A stretch of 64,000 nt of DNA. It comes from Stenotrophomonas maltophilia. Lineage in GTDB: Bacteria > Pseudomonadota > Gammaproteobacteria > Xanthomonadales > Xanthomonadaceae. Below are positions 24,591 through 34,303 of this stretch, in pieces. The notes under the pieces are model-generated. The model saw only the letters and a list, made by a program, of their open reading frames with translations, was not told where the DNA came from and did not search any database. The first letter of the stretch is position 1. Every line of letters begins with the position of its first letter. Where the stretch lies: assembly GCF_004920835.1 (NCBI RefSeq), contig NZ_QFHO01000005.1:1-64000 (forward strand), written 5' to 3'. Made by a program: the position numbers and the translations under genes.

Positions 24591-25265
24591 TCAGGCTGGC
24601 GCCGCGCGTGCTGCCGCCAAGGCCATGCCGCCGACGATGGCTGCGATCGTCTCAACTTCGGCTGCCGCTGCTGTTGCTCCAAGCCGTGTCTGCAGGGCGC
24701 CGTGCGAGACAGCGAAGACGATTGCCTGACCGAGCAGGGCGTGGGTGCGCAGCAGCGTCTCAGTGCTGGATGCATCGGTGCCTCGCAGACGGGCCACGCA
24801 CTCGGCCAACGCGCCATGCAGCGGCCCGAACAGCTCACGGTGGGCGCTGGCGAATGCAGCCGTCGGCTGGATCTGCTCCCGGGCCAGCAACAGGGTCCGT
24901 GGGCCTGCATCGGATGCAGCCAGCAGCGCGTGCACGAATGCCCGCATCAGCCGCTGCAACTGCTGTGCGGCCTGGCGTGGACTGGAGGGTGGCACGCTGG
25001 GCAAAGGCAGCTGTTCGGCGATGGCCTGTGCGGCGCGCTTGAGCACGGCGGCATACAGTTCCAGCTTGCCGCCGAAGTGGTAGGGAATGGCTGATTGGCT
25101 GCAGCCCGCTATGTCCACCAGCTGGCGAGTGCGCACGCCCTCCACGCCGAACGCGCTGAACAGCTGAAGCCCGGCCTGCAGCAGTCGGGCTCGGGTCTGC
25201 TCGCTGCGCGTCTCGGCTGCCCGCTGTCGCGCCGGTGTCTGCAGGTGGGCGATGAACTCAGGCAT
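24591..25265 (-). CDS. TetR-family regulator (CerR-like, DUF1956 C-terminus)
   Basis: This 224-residue protein has the TetR DNA-binding domain at about residues 20-68 (ARLLQAGLQLFSAFGVEGVR, GCSQSAIPYHFGGKLELY) and a helical C-terminal domain resembling DUF1956 of CerR-type regulators (LLAREQIQPTAAFASAHREL). Its first codons overlap the end of the peptidase gene upstream by eight bases, so it is cotranslated with it and may regulate that operon. Confidence 0.82.
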   Translation of the reverse strand: MPEFIAHLQTPARQRAAETRSEQTRARLLQAGLQLFSAFGVEGVRTRQLVDIAGCSQSAIPYHFGGKLELYAAVLKRAAQAIAEQLPLPSVPPSSPRQAAQQLQRLMRAFVHALLAASDAGPRTLLLAREQIQPTAAFASAHRELFGPLHGALAECVARLRGTDASSTETLLRTHALLGQAIVFAVSHGALQTRLGATAAAAEVETIAAIVGGMALAAARAAPA

Positions 25266-26514
25266 CGGCCCGCATCAACCAGGTGGAGTTTTCGTTGAGG
25301 GCTACGCCGGCGTTCTCGCCGACGATGACCGTACCGCCGATGTTGGCCATGTGCCGGCCGAACGCGCAGTTTGGTTCGAAGGCGAAGCACATGCCGGCCT
25401 GCAGGGGCAGTTCGCGCCCGACGGTCGGCAGCGGCGCGATATGCGCATATCGCGTGGCCTCCGGCAGCGCTTCGATGCCCGGTGCACGGCCGAAGCCAAC
25501 CGGTCCATAGGGGTTGAGGCTGTGGACCAGCGGGTGCACATGCCAGCCACGGGCCTCCAGCAGGGGGGCTTCCATCGCGTCGACGACATCGCCGAAGGTA
25601 TTGCCCACGCGCAGTGCGGACAGGCCTGCCTCGTAGCTGCTGCGGGCAACGGTGGCGGCGCGATGGATGTCGTCGTGCACCTCGCCGATCGCAACCGCAG
25701 CCTGGTGCTGGGTTTCCATCAGCCCGTACAGGGCGAAGATCTCCGACAACACCAGATCACCATCGCGCAGGACGCGCGGCGGCTGCGCACGGTACTGCCA
25801 GGCGGGTGGCCCCCAGCCTACATACTCTGGACCCGAGCCGAGCAGCACTTCGGCGGTATAGCCCCCCAACGAGAAACAGGTGGCGGTTACTGCGGCAACC
25901 AGTTCGGCTTCGGAAACACCAGGGCGAGCAGTGGCACGCAGCGCCTCGCTCATCGATTCACCGATCCAGGCGGCGTGCGCGATCAGCGCCAGTTCCTCCT
26001 GGCTCTTCACCGAGGCACGCTGGAAGAACGCCCGAAACACCGGTACGAATTCCGCGCCCGGTACCGCCGCCTGCATGCCCTGCAGGGTGCGTGCGGGCAT
26101 CGCACCGTCGAAGTAGAACGGCGGATAGGGCTCCAGCCCCAGCACGCCGATGCGCGCCGAGTACAGGCCGCACTGCTGCAGCCAGCGGCCGACTTCCTGA
26201 CCGGATTTCCCTACCCAGAGTTGCTCGGGTGCGATCCATTGCAGGTCGCCGCGCAGGCCGGCCTGGAGGTGGTCGGCGATCATCAACGAGGCGAAGGTGA
26301 ATACCCGTGGCGGCTCGTCGCCGACGAATACCACGATCGAGCCCGGGCGATCGTTGGTGAAATAGCAGTCCGGGGAAAAGCCAGCCGGGGCGGCAGCCTC
26401 CCGATCGCCATGCACGACCAGTGCATCGAGCTGCTCACTGGCCATGAGGTCGCGGGCCAGGGCCCAGCGGCGATTGCGTTCGTCCAGGCTTAGTGGTGCC
26501 GGTGGCGTGCGCAT
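25258..26514 (-). CDS. M24-fold (Xaa-Pro aminopeptidase/creatinase-like) hydrolase
   Basis: This 418-residue protein has a creatinase-type N-terminal domain (about residues 15-150) and an M24 pita-bread domain (about 175-410). The peptidase metal ligands are only partly kept. The expected first Asp-x-Gly region reads LVLSEIFALYG, the Asp-x-Thr-Arg region reads LMETQHQ, the His region is HPLVHSLNPYG, one Glu is kept in FAFEPNCAFG, and the last Glu position reads GGTVIVGE. Metal use and substrate may therefore differ from classical aminopeptidases. It is followed by a coupled TetR gene. Confidence 0.78.
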   Translation of the reverse strand: MRTPPAPLSLDERNRRWALARDLMASEQLDALVVHGDREAAAPAGFSPDCYFTNDRPGSIVVFVGDEPPRVFTFASLMIADHLQAGLRGDLQWIAPEQLWVGKSGQEVGRWLQQCGLYSARIGVLGLEPYPPFYFDGAMPARTLQGMQAAVPGAEFVPVFRAFFQRASVKSQEELALIAHAAWIGESMSEALRATARPGVSEAELVAAVTATCFSLGGYTAEVLLGSGPEYVGWGPPAWQYRAQPPRVLRDGDLVLSEIFALYGLMETQHQAAVAIGEVHDDIHRAATVARSSYEAGLSALRVGNTFGDVVDAMEAPLLEARGWHVHPLVHSLNPYGPVGFGRAPGIEALPEATRYAHIAPLPTVGRELPLQAGMCFAFEPNCAFGRHMANIGGTVIVGENAGVALNENSTWLMRADA

Positions 26515-26722
26515 GAGAAGAACTCCAAGGGGAAGGTGCGCGCAGGCTCGATCACGCAGATGAATGAATCAACCGCTTGAAATGGGTTCGAGTGTGCTCT
26601 GCCGCGGGTGCAGCGGAAGTGGGCGATTGCGCAGCCGTACCGGTGATCGCGGCGTGGTGCCGGCCGATGTTGCTAGGACGGGCGACGACGCCACTCACCC
26701 GGCCTCGACAGGGACGTAGAAA

Positions 26723-28207
26723 ATGAACAGGATTGGATTGATCGTGGTGCTGGCATGTGCCGCGCCGGCCCACGCCGCCAGCAGCCTATTGACCGGCAGC
26801 TTCGTCCACGTTGGCTATTCGGCCAACGATGAGCAACTGCCCGCTGCGCAGTTGCCGCTGTTCCTGGACGAGCTGCAGGACCTGGGCAACGATACGATCA
26901 TCCTCGGCCAGACCCGTGCCACGCGCGCTGGCGTGGGATGCGCCAGCGGCGTGCAGGACTTCGAATGGATCGCCGGTTTCCCCGGCAAGCTTGGCACGGT
27001 GCTTGATGCTGCGGCGGCGCGCGGCATGAAGGTCGTGGTCGGCACCACCTACAGTTCGGGACAATGCGGCGCCTTCTGGCAGGGCCGGAACGCGACGGCG
27101 GTGGCGCAGGATGCAGCGCAGGCGTTGGCCCAGCTCGGCCAGCAGTACGGTTCGCATCCGGCCTTTGCGGGCTGGTACATCACCGATGAGCCGGCACAGG
27201 CGTCGGCTGATCGTGCGCCCTTCTATCGTGCGATCGTGACGGCGCTCAAAGGCAGCACGCCTTCGCGGCCGGTGATGGTCGCGCCCTACCTGGCGTCATC
27301 CAGCGTCGATCCGGCCAGTGTGGCCAACGCTGCAGCGGCGTTCCGCACGGCCACCGGCGTGGACGTGCAGATCTGGCAGGATGGCATCGGCGCGGCCTCG
27401 CATGCCAGGTTGTTCCAGTGGGACCGCCCGGGACATTCCACCGAGGAGTATTTCCAGGCGCTGTCGGCAACGCTGGGTGCTGACGGCCTGTGGGCCGACA
27501 TCGAACTGTTCAACCATGGCAGCCCGTTGTTCATGGATACCGGCAACGGGCTGTCCGGCGCCTACCGGCCGGCCTCGGTACAGCGCATCAACCAGCAGTT
27601 GTGGAGTGCACGTTCGGCTGGCAAACGCGTTGCCTGGCTCAACCAGTACCACATGTCCGAGGTGGTCGGCCCTGGCCAGGGCCATGTCGAAGCGCCACGG
27701 ATGATGAACACCTACCGCGGGTTGTATGGCCTGGGTGCCTCATACATCGTTGATCCGGTGCAGACCACCTACAGCTACGGCGTGGCGCCGGATGCGAACT
27801 ATCCCGACGGCACAGGCCACGAGCTGTTCGACCGCCGGGTGGGCGATCCGCGCAACCCGATGGATGCCGGCTGGGTGGGCGTGCATGGCAACGTCGCCGT
27901 CACCATCGATCTCGGCCAGCGCCGGCAGGTGGACTGGATTGGCCTGCACACGATGACACGCCCCGCCTGGGGCATTCTCACTCCCACCTCTGTGGAAGTG
28001 ATGTGTGCCGAGCCGGGCACGCCTGCCGTAAAGATCGGCGCGCTGTCAGCGCCCTTCACCCAGGCCGGGCTGAGCGCTTCAACCGAAGAGGAATACGTGC
28101 TGGGCAACGTGGCGCCGCTGGCCGCGCAGTGCCGCACACTGGAGCTACGCGTGGCCAATGGCAGCTGGACCTTCCTCAGTGAAATCGAGATGGCGGCGGA
28201 GCAGTAA
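26723..28207 (+). CDS. Exported DUF4434-like TIM-barrel protein, probable glycosidase
   Basis: This 494-residue protein has a signal peptide (ACAAPAHA/AS) and a barrel domain at about residues 25-340. That domain opens with GSFVHVGYSANDEQLPAAQL and has the pattern NDTIILGQTRA and GWYITDEPAQ seen in DUF4434 proteins, which resemble glycoside hydrolases. The Asp-Glu pair in ITDEP is a candidate catalytic site. A C-terminal ~130-residue beta domain (VTIDLGQRRQVDWIGLHTMT) looks like an F5/8-type carbohydrate-binding module. It probably acts on a polysaccharide outside the cytoplasm. It ends five bases before the MarR gene on the other strand. Confidence 0.78.
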   Translation: MNRIGLIVVLACAAPAHAASSLLTGSFVHVGYSANDEQLPAAQLPLFLDELQDLGNDTIILGQTRATRAGVGCASGVQDFEWIAGFPGKLGTVLDAAAARGMKVVVGTTYSSGQCGAFWQGRNATAVAQDAAQALAQLGQQYGSHPAFAGWYITDEPAQASADRAPFYRAIVTALKGSTPSRPVMVAPYLASSSVDPASVANAAAAFRTATGVDVQIWQDGIGAASHARLFQWDRPGHSTEEYFQALSATLGADGLWADIELFNHGSPLFMDTGNGLSGAYRPASVQRINQQLWSARSAGKRVAWLNQYHMSEVVGPGQGHVEAPRMMNTYRGLYGLGASYIVDPVQTTYSYGVAPDANYPDGTGHELFDRRVGDPRNPMDAGWVGVHGNVAVTIDLGQRRQVDWIGLHTMTRPAWGILTPTSVEVMCAEPGTPAVKIGALSAPFTQAGLSASTEEEYVLGNVAPLAAQCRTLELRVANGSWTFLSEIEMAAEQ

Positions 28208-28212
28208 GGGCG

Positions 28213-28677
28213 TCAGCGCACGCGCCCATCGCGCAGTCGCTGCGCGAAGGGTCGCTGCTCAAGCGCTTGCAGCGTGTCGCGCAGCACCTGCTCCAACGAC
28301 TGCCCGAGATCGACGTCCAGGCTGCGTGCCGCGCGCGCCGTCGCCTGCCACTGCGCCTGCAGCGCCGGCAGCGACTGCAGTGCATGCGGGCTCAGTTGCA
28401 GGATGCGCTCGCGACTGTCTTCGCCGACGGCGGTGTGCAGCCAGCCGTCGCGCACCATCGCTGAAACCGTCTGGCTGAGCGCCGAATGGCTGAGCCCGCA
28501 GGCCAGCGCCAGGTCCTTGATACGGCAGGGCCCCTGCGCCATCAGCGTGCGCAGCACCGGCGTGTAACGCGGCCGGTAGTCCAGTTGCAGATCGCGATAG
28601 GCCTGCTCGACGGCCGGGTCGAGCTGATCAAGAAGAGCACGTAGCAGGGTGCCCAGGGTGGCATGTTGGAGATCCAT
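28213..28677 (-). CDS. MarR-family transcriptional regulator
   Basis: A 154-residue protein with the MarR winged helix at about residues 38-100 (RYTPVLRTLMAQGPCRIKDL, GLSHSALSQTVSAMVRDGWL) between dimerising helices. The ATG at 28677 is preferred over upstream in-frame starts because it directly precedes the fold. It is divergent from an S41 peptidase, and the short gap has a palindrome (28687-28708), so it likely represses both genes. Confidence 0.87.
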   Translation of the reverse strand: MDLQHATLGTLLRALLDQLDPAVEQAYRDLQLDYRPRYTPVLRTLMAQGPCRIKDLALACGLSHSALSQTVSAMVRDGWLHTAVGEDSRERILQLSPHALQSLPALQAQWQATARAARSLDVDLGQSLEQVLRDTLQALEQRPFAQRLRDGRVR

Positions 28678-28686
28678 GGTCGTGAT

Positions 28687-28708
28687 GATATATAAGCACT
28701 TACATATC
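28687..28708. promoter_or_regulatory. Probable MarR operator
   Basis: GATATATAAG (28687-28696) and CTTACATATC (28699-28708) form a near-perfect inverted repeat (9 of 10) around a two-base centre. It is AT-rich in GC-rich surroundings and lies ten bases from the MarR start. It probably overlaps the divergent promoters. Confidence 0.7.
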
Positions 28709-28726
28709 ATCAATGCGGGGTGGGGC

Positions 28727-29638
28727 ATGGCGGTTTCGTGGATGCTTGGCGCGCTGCTGGCAGCCTCCTGCCCTGCACAGGAGGCGGTGCTGCAGGCGGC
28801 GGCCACGGCCATACAGGCGCAGTACCTGGACGCGGCGGAAGGTGCCCGCATCGCCGATGCCCTGCGTGGTTGGTCGAACGAACAGCGCTACGCCGATGCG
28901 TGTGCGGATCCGAAGGCCTTCAGCTTGCGCCTGAACCAGGACCTGGACGTATTCGATGGCCATTTCCACGTCGAGCGGGTGGATGCCAGCGCCGGACAGG
29001 ACGATTGGCTGATGGCCTGGCGCGCCGACGCCCGCAGCAACGGTGCAGGCGTGCGCGAGGTAAAGGTGCTGGAGGGCAATATCGGTTACCTGCGGCTGAG
29101 CACTTTCTATCCGCTCGACCTGGCCAGGCCGAAGCTGTCTGCTGCCTTCACCCTGCTGGCCGACACCGATGGGCTGGTGCTGGATCTGCGCCAGAACGGC
29201 GGCGGTGATGACGGCAGCGCCGACCTGCTGGTGCGTACCTTGCTGGATGCGAACATCACCCAGGTGCAGGCACTGGAGCAGCGTGGCCGACGTACCCCGG
29301 TGCCGTTGCCACCGGCGAGCCTGCCGGCGTACCTGAAGCCGCTGGTGGTACTGATCGACCGCCGCACCGGCTCGGCTGCCGAATATGTCGCCTTTTCGTT
29401 GCAGGCGCTGGGTCGCGCGCGCATCGTTGGCAGCCGCAGTGGCGGTGCCGCACATATGTTCGATGATCCTGTGCTGCTGCCGGATGGCTATCAGATCAGC
29501 ATTCCGGACCGGCAACCGATCAATCTCCGCACCGGTGGCAACTGGGAGCGCACCGGTGTCAGGCCCGACGTCGCCGGTGGTGACGATCCACTGTTCGTCG
29601 CCCGTCAGTTGTTGGCCATGCCGGCGTCGTCAAGATGA
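28727..29638 (+). CDS. Exported S41-family (tail-specific/IRBP-like) peptidase
   Basis: This 303-residue protein has a signal peptide (LLAASCPAQ), an N-terminal helical domain typical of IRBP-like members, and the S41 core. GNIGYLRLSTFY opens the core, DGLVLDLRQNGGG follows, and the nucleophile motif RRTGSAAEYVAFSLQALGRA is at about residues 210-229. The ATG at 28727 follows a GGGGTGGGG stretch. It is divergent from the MarR gene and probably under its control. It acts in the periplasm; the substrate is unknown. Confidence 0.83.
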   Translation: MAVSWMLGALLAASCPAQEAVLQAAATAIQAQYLDAAEGARIADALRGWSNEQRYADACADPKAFSLRLNQDLDVFDGHFHVERVDASAGQDDWLMAWRADARSNGAGVREVKVLEGNIGYLRLSTFYPLDLARPKLSAAFTLLADTDGLVLDLRQNGGGDDGSADLLVRTLLDANITQVQALEQRGRRTPVPLPPASLPAYLKPLVVLIDRRTGSAAEYVAFSLQALGRARIVGSRSGGAAHMFDDPVLLPDGYQISIPDRQPINLRTGGNWERTGVRPDVAGGDDPLFVARQLLAMPASSR

Positions 29639-29727
29639 ACGCACAATTGCAACCATGCCCTATCGCAGACGACATGCAGCGTGCCTAGAATCGATGCATC
29701 CCGGTAGTTCCCGGGCGCTTCGAGTGA

Positions 29728-30630
29728 ATGGACTCAATGAAGATTCTGTTGACCGGCAGTTCCGGGCGGATCGGGCGCGCGATCTTCGGCGCGTTGGCGG
29801 CGGCCCATGAAGTGATGGGGCTGGATCGCAGTCCGTTCGCCACTACGCGCATCATTGCCGATGTCACCGATCGTCAAGCGGTCACGCGGGCGGTGCAGGG
29901 TGTCGACGCGGTCATCCATACCGCGGCGCTGCATGCCCCGCACGTCGGGCTGGTGCCGGATGCGGTGTTCCAGCAGATCAACGTGGACGCCACCGCACAC
30001 CTGCTGCAGGCCGCGCGCGAGGCCGGTGCACGGCGCTTCGTGCTGACCAGCACCACCGCCCTGTACGGTCACGCGGTGGTGGCCGGCGGCTGCCGCTGGA
30101 TCGACGAGGACACCGAGCCCCTGCCGCGCACCATCTACCATCGCACCAAGCTGCAGGCAGAGGCCCTGGCCGAAGCTGCAACCGCGCCGGATTTCAGTGT
30201 GCGCGTGCTGCGCATGGGCCGTTGCTTCCCGGAACCGCCCGAGCGCATGGCGATGTTCCGCCTGCACCGTGGCATCGACGCACGCGACGTGGCCAGCGCG
30301 CACGCCGCGCTGCTGCTGGATGAAGGCGCTGCCTTCGCCCGCTATCTCGCCTGTGCACCAACCCCGTTCCGGCGCGAGGACTGCCTGGAGCTGGCCACCC
30401 AGCCGCGCAACGTGCTGGCCCGGCGCGCGCCACAGCTGCTGGCCGAGTTCGAACGCCGCCGTTGGCCGTTGCCGCTGAGCATCGATCGCGTCTACGACAG
30501 TGCCCGTATGCGGCGGGCGTTGGGGTGGCAGCCGCGCTTCGGCCCGGACGATGTCTTGCAGCAGTACGCGGCTGGCAGCATCGAAGTGCTGCCGCGGGCG
30601 GAATGGATCAAGGACCGCGTGGCCGAATAG
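29728..30630 (+). CDS. NAD(P)-dependent sugar epimerase/reductase family protein
   Basis: The 300-residue protein has an extended short-chain dehydrogenase fold. The cofactor motif GSSGRIGRAI is near residue 10, the acidic end of strand 2 is replaced by GLDRSPF, and the catalytic motif is YHRTK (about residue 137) after TSTTALYG. It ends in a substrate-binding part. It could act on a nucleotide sugar or as an oxidoreductase of small carbonyls. An ATG at 29737 is an equally plausible start. It stands alone between the peptidase and the chemoreceptor. Confidence 0.85.
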   Translation: MDSMKILLTGSSGRIGRAIFGALAAAHEVMGLDRSPFATTRIIADVTDRQAVTRAVQGVDAVIHTAALHAPHVGLVPDAVFQQINVDATAHLLQAAREAGARRFVLTSTTALYGHAVVAGGCRWIDEDTEPLPRTIYHRTKLQAEALAEAATAPDFSVRVLRMGRCFPEPPERMAMFRLHRGIDARDVASAHAALLLDEGAAFARYLACAPTPFRREDCLELATQPRNVLARRAPQLLAEFERRRWPLPLSIDRVYDSARMRRALGWQPRFGPDDVLQQYAAGSIEVLPRAEWIKDRVAE

Positions 30631-30840
30631 GGCGGCAGCAGGGCGGGTTCCTGACCCGACCCTGAGTACGTTCAGCAATGTGCAGGACGGCCGCCTCAAC
30701 CTCGTTGGCGGGCGGCCGCTAACCCGGTGCGCTTCCTGTGCTGGGCCCGGCCCGGCGACCGGTGGCCTGCGCGATGGATCGCGCGCCTGCGCGGTGCCCT
30801 CGCGGTGCCGGTCGTCCTGAACTGCCTTGCGGATCCTTCC

Positions 30841-33372
30841 ATGCCTTCTTCCCGCTCCGTCGCCGCCCGCCGCCCGGGCAGCATCGCCCACAAGCTGATG
30901 CTCGGCACCGCCGTGATCGCGCTGCTGTGCTTCGGCCTGACCGCGTTCCTGATCTATCGCCAGGCCAGCGCCAGCCTGGTCAATGCCTCGCGCCAGACCA
31001 TGGCCAGCGAAGCCACCGCCGAGGCACGCCAGGTCGCGGCCGACCTCGGCACGGCTTTCGCCAGCAACGATGCCATGGTTGAAAGCGTGCTGGCCCAGCG
31101 TGCCCGTGGCGACGTGCCCGATCGCGCCAGCCTGGCGGCGGTGCTCGGCGAACAGCTGCGTACCCATCCGGAATGGCTGGGCAAGAGCACCATGTGGGAA
31201 GCTGATGCCTTCGATGGCAAGGATGCCGAGTTCGTCAACACCGAGGCGCACGATGCCACAGGTCGCTACATGAGCTACTGGGCCTGGCACGATGGCACGC
31301 CGCAGCAGTCGACGATGACCGACTACACCGAGACCGCCAGCGGCTCCGGCGACTGGTACATGGTACCCAGCCGCGACAAGCTGGCGAAGGTGAGCGAGCC
31401 CTACGCCTATGACATCGGCGGCCAGCAGGTGCTGATGAGCACGCTGAGTACGCCGATCGTCGAAAACGGTACGTTCCTCGGCGTGTTTACCGTCGACTTC
31501 TCGCTGGCCGCGCTGCAGAAGCACCTGGCCACGCTGAAGCCGATGGGCGCCGGCCGCGTCGAGCTGCTCTCGCCCAATGGCGTGGTGCTGGCTTCGGCCA
31601 ATCCCGCTGAAATCGGCAAGCCGCGCAGCGATGCACTGACCCGCAGCATGCTGGCCGACATCGCCGCCGACCGCCGCTTCGAAGCCTTCACCCCGGATGC
31701 GGCCGGCAACGTGCGTGTGTACGTACCGCTGCGCGTGGGCGATGCCCCGCAGCGCTTCGCACTGGGCGTGGTGATGCCGCATGCGGTGATCGTGGCAGAG
31801 GCGCGCCAGCTGCTGTGGCTGACCTTGCTGGTCGGTGTGGTGGCCGCCTTGACCCTCAGTGCGGGTGTCTACGTGCTGCTGCGCCGCCTGGCGATCCGGC
31901 CGCTGGCCGAAGCGGTGCGCGTAGCCGGCGATGTCGCCGCGGGCAAGCTGGACAGTGCGCTGCCGACGCGCAGCAATGACGAAGTGGGGCGCCTGCTGGA
32001 GGCGATGCAGGGCATGCGCGGCCAGCTGCAGTCGGTGATGGCCGCGCAGTCCGAAATGGCGCGTCGCCACGATGCCGGCGAGCTCAGCTACCGCATGGAC
32101 GCCACTGTATTCCCCGGCGAGTACGGCCGCATGGTGGCCGACAGCAACCAGCTGGTGGCCTCCAGCAATGCGGTCACCCAGCGCCTGGTCGAGGTGATGC
32201 AGCGCTACGCAGTGGGGGACCTCAGCGTGGACATGGAAGCATTGCCGGGCGAGAAGGCAGTGTTCAGCGCCGCGATGGCCACCACCAAGAGCAATCTGGC
32301 GGCGATCAACGATCAGATCCAGCAGCTGGCTGCTGCAGCCGCTGCCGGTGACTTCGCGGTGCGTGGCGACGCCCTGCGCTTCGACCACGATTTCCGCCGC
32401 ATGGTCGAAACCCTCAATACCATGATGGAGGTCAGCGACCACAACCTGGCCGAGCTGTCGACGCTGCTGCGCGCGATCGCCGCCGGCGATCTGAGCGCGC
32501 GCATGCAGGGTGACTTCCATGGGGTGTTCGCGGTGATGCGCGACGATGCCAACAGCACCGTGCAGCAGCTGACCCGGATCGTTGGCCAGATCCAGCAGTC
32601 GGCCGCCAGCATCCGCCTGGCCGCCGGTGAGATTGCCGCAGGCAACAGTGACCTGTCACGCCGCACCGAGCAGCAGGCCGCGAATCTGGAAGAAACCGCC
32701 GCTTCGATGGAAGAACTGACCTCCACCGTGCGTCAGAACGCCGACCACGCGCTGCAGGCCAATACCCTGGCGGGCTCCGCTGCAGGTGTCGCCAGTGAAG
32801 GTGGCCAGGTGGTCAGCCAGGTGGTGCAGACCATGGAGCAGATCGAGGCCTCCTCGCAGCGCATTGCCGAGATCATTTCGGTGATCGATGGCATCGCCTT
32901 CCAGACCAACATCCTGGCACTGAACGCGGCAGTGGAGGCAGCACGCGCCGGTGAGCAGGGCCGTGGCTTCGCTGTGGTCGCCAGTGAAGTGCGCGCGCTG
33001 GCCCAGCGTTCGGCGGGTGCTGCCAAGGAGATCAAGGGGCTGATCGACGCATCGGTGGCACAGGTCGGTGCTGGAGCGCAGCTGGTACACGGCGCTGGAC
33101 GCACCATGCAGGAGATCGTTGGCCAGGTCGGCCGGGTCAACGAGATCATGGCCGAGATCTCGGCGGCGTCGCGCGAGCAGTCGGCGGGCATCGAGCAGGT
33201 CAACCAGACCGTGGTGCAGATGGACGAGACCACCCAGCAGAACGCTGCGCTGGTGGAGGAAGCCAGCGCCGCAGCGCGGGCGATGGAAGAACAGGCCGAG
33301 CAGCTGGCGGTGGCGGTATCGCGCTTCCGGCTGCAGGCCGAGCCGGTAGCCGCGGCACGCTACGCGGCCTGA
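30841..33372 (+). CDS. Methyl-accepting chemotaxis protein with Cache sensor
   Basis: This 843-residue chemoreceptor has a first membrane segment (about residues 18-40, [20 protein letters not shown]), a periplasmic double-Cache-like sensor (about 45-315, with [14 protein letters not shown] and SYWAWHDG), and a second membrane segment ([19 protein letters not shown]). One to three HAMP-like modules follow ([18 protein letters not shown]), then the signalling hairpin with the invariant tip [20 protein letters not shown]. No NWETF tether is at the C-terminus. The sensor probably binds a small ligand such as an amino acid or organic acid. Confidence 0.92.
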   Translation: MPSSRSVAARRPGSIAHKLMLGTAVIALLCFGLTAFLIYRQASASLVNASRQTMASEATAEARQVAADLGTAFASNDAMVESVLAQRARGDVPDRASLAAVLGEQLRTHPEWLGKSTMWEADAFDGKDAEFVNTEAHDATGRYMSYWAWHDGTPQQSTMTDYTETASGSGDWYMVPSRDKLAKVSEPYAYDIGGQQVLMSTLSTPIVENGTFLGVFTVDFSLAALQKHLATLKPMGAGRVELLSPNGVVLASANPAEIGKPRSDALTRSMLADIAADRRFEAFTPDAAGNVRVYVPLRVGDAPQRFALGVVMPHAVIVAEARQLLWLTLLVGVVAALTLSAGVYVLLRRLAIRPLAEAVRVAGDVAAGKLDSALPTRSNDEVGRLLEAMQGMRGQLQSVMAAQSEMARRHDAGELSYRMDATVFPGEYGRMVADSNQLVASSNAVTQRLVEVMQRYAVGDLSVDMEALPGEKAVFSAAMATTKSNLAAINDQIQQLAAAAAAGDFAVRGDALRFDHDFRRMVETLNTMMEVSDHNLAELSTLLRAIAAGDLSARMQGDFHGVFAVMRDDANSTVQQLTRIVGQIQQSAASIRLAAGEIAAGNSDLSRRTEQQAANLEETAASMEELTSTVRQNADHALQANTLAGSAAGVASEGGQVVSQVVQTMEQIEASSQRIAEIISVIDGIAFQTNILALNAAVEAARAGEQGRGFAVVASEVRALAQRSAGAAKEIKGLIDASVAQVGAGAQLVHGAGRTMQEIVGQVGRVNEIMAEISAASREQSAGIEQVNQTVVQMDETTQQNAALVEEASAAARAMEEQAEQLAVAVSRFRLQAEPVAAARYAA

Positions 33373-33393
33373 GCCGCGGCTGGCACAAATGAA

Positions 33394-33424
33394 GACGCCC
33401 GGCAAAAGCCGGGCGTCCTTGTTT
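33394..33424 (+). terminator. Terminator after the chemoreceptor gene, possibly bidirectional
   Basis: GACGCCCGGC (33394-33403), four A, and GCCGGGCGTC (33408-33417) form a perfect stem followed by CTTGTTT. It lies between the chemoreceptor and the convergent DUF2628 gene and may stop both. Confidence 0.8.
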
Positions 33425-33468
33425 CAGCTTGCTGGCACGCCGGAACCGGGTCCGGCAATCGCAATCGT

Positions 33469-33855
33469 TCAGAACATGCCTTCGAAGGGGTTCCAGCTGG
33501 CTTTGCCCTTCACCTGCTCCAGGTAGTAGCTGTAGTTGGTGCTGGCGGCGACCAGGAAGTTCATGGCAATGAACAGTGGACGCGCAACGACATCCGGCAG
33601 GAACAGGGAGACGATGCCCAGCACGATGCCGATGCCGATCACCACCAGCGCCTTGCGCCACATCCCCAGGATGAGCAGGTAGATGAAGCCGAAGAAGAAC
33701 GCGAAGAAGTTGATGTTGATCTTCAGGCGGTCGCCGAAGGACAGCGCCTTCCAGGCGTGTTTGAATCCCGGCTCCTTGGGAGCACCGTGCTGCTGGAAGA
33801 AGTTGAAGCGGAACTGCCACTTCGGGCTGAAGCGGGTGAGGTCGACTGCGTTCAT
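33469..33855 (-). CDS. DUF2628 membrane protein
   Basis: This 128-residue protein has a cytoplasmic N-terminus (RFNFFQQHGAPKEPGFKHAW) and two or three hydrophobic stretches (INFFAFFFGFIYLLILGMW, ALVVIGIGIVLGIVSLFL, LFIAMNFLVAASTNYSYYL), the pattern of DUF2628. Members are small inner-membrane proteins of unknown function. It is read toward the chemoreceptor and shares its terminator. Confidence 0.85.
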   Translation of the reverse strand: MNAVDLTRFSPKWQFRFNFFQQHGAPKEPGFKHAWKALSFGDRLKININFFAFFFGFIYLLILGMWRKALVVIGIGIVLGIVSLFLPDVVARPLFIAMNFLVAASTNYSYYLEQVKGKASWNPFEGMF

Positions 33856-34072
33856 TGACGATTACGTCCTTGTAGGAAAACGATTACATGATACGAGGCC
33901 GCCGGTTCAGGAAACTACCCTCAACCGTCAAAAATGTGACGCGCCCAGCATGTGCAGGTCTGCGGCGGGGCGCCGCACCGTCACCCATCCGCCTTGTTTT
34001 TAGGATAGGGTGCGCAGTTCCGCCGCCGCCCCAGCTGATTCCGGGCAGCGGCGGGATGTCCATGGAGGTTGC

Positions 34073-34243
34073 ATGACCACACCTGCTACACCGGAAAACG
34101 CACCGGGACCGGTGCTCCTGCCGACACCTGAAGTGGTGCAGGCACAACAACTGCTCGCACGCCAGCAACTGGCGGTGGCAATGGACCGTGCGCGCACGGC
34201 GGCCACGCAGAACGCGGCACCGGCCGCGCTGGAAAGCGAGTAA
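34073..34243 (+). CDS. Small hypothetical protein
   Basis: A 56-residue frame preceded by GGAGG seven bases from the ATG. It is rich in Ala, Pro, Gln and Thr (PEVVQAQQLLARQQLAVAMD), probably one amphipathic helix with a flexible tail, and has no signal peptide. It ends 60 bases before the stop of the convergent TonB receptor. The good ribosome-binding site is the main support. Confidence 0.5.
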   Translation: MTTPATPENAPGPVLLPTPEVVQAQQLLARQQLAVAMDRARTAATQNAAPAALESE

Positions 34244-34303
34244 CCCGCAACACCGCCGATCGCGCTGGCCAGCCGCCAGCGCGATCGCGGCGCGCGTCGC
34301 CGG

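Noticed and set aside
29734..32520. Long minus-strand frame across the epimerase and chemoreceptor genes
   Set aside because: It is antisense to two clearly coding genes and has low-complexity His/Gln/Arg-rich composition.
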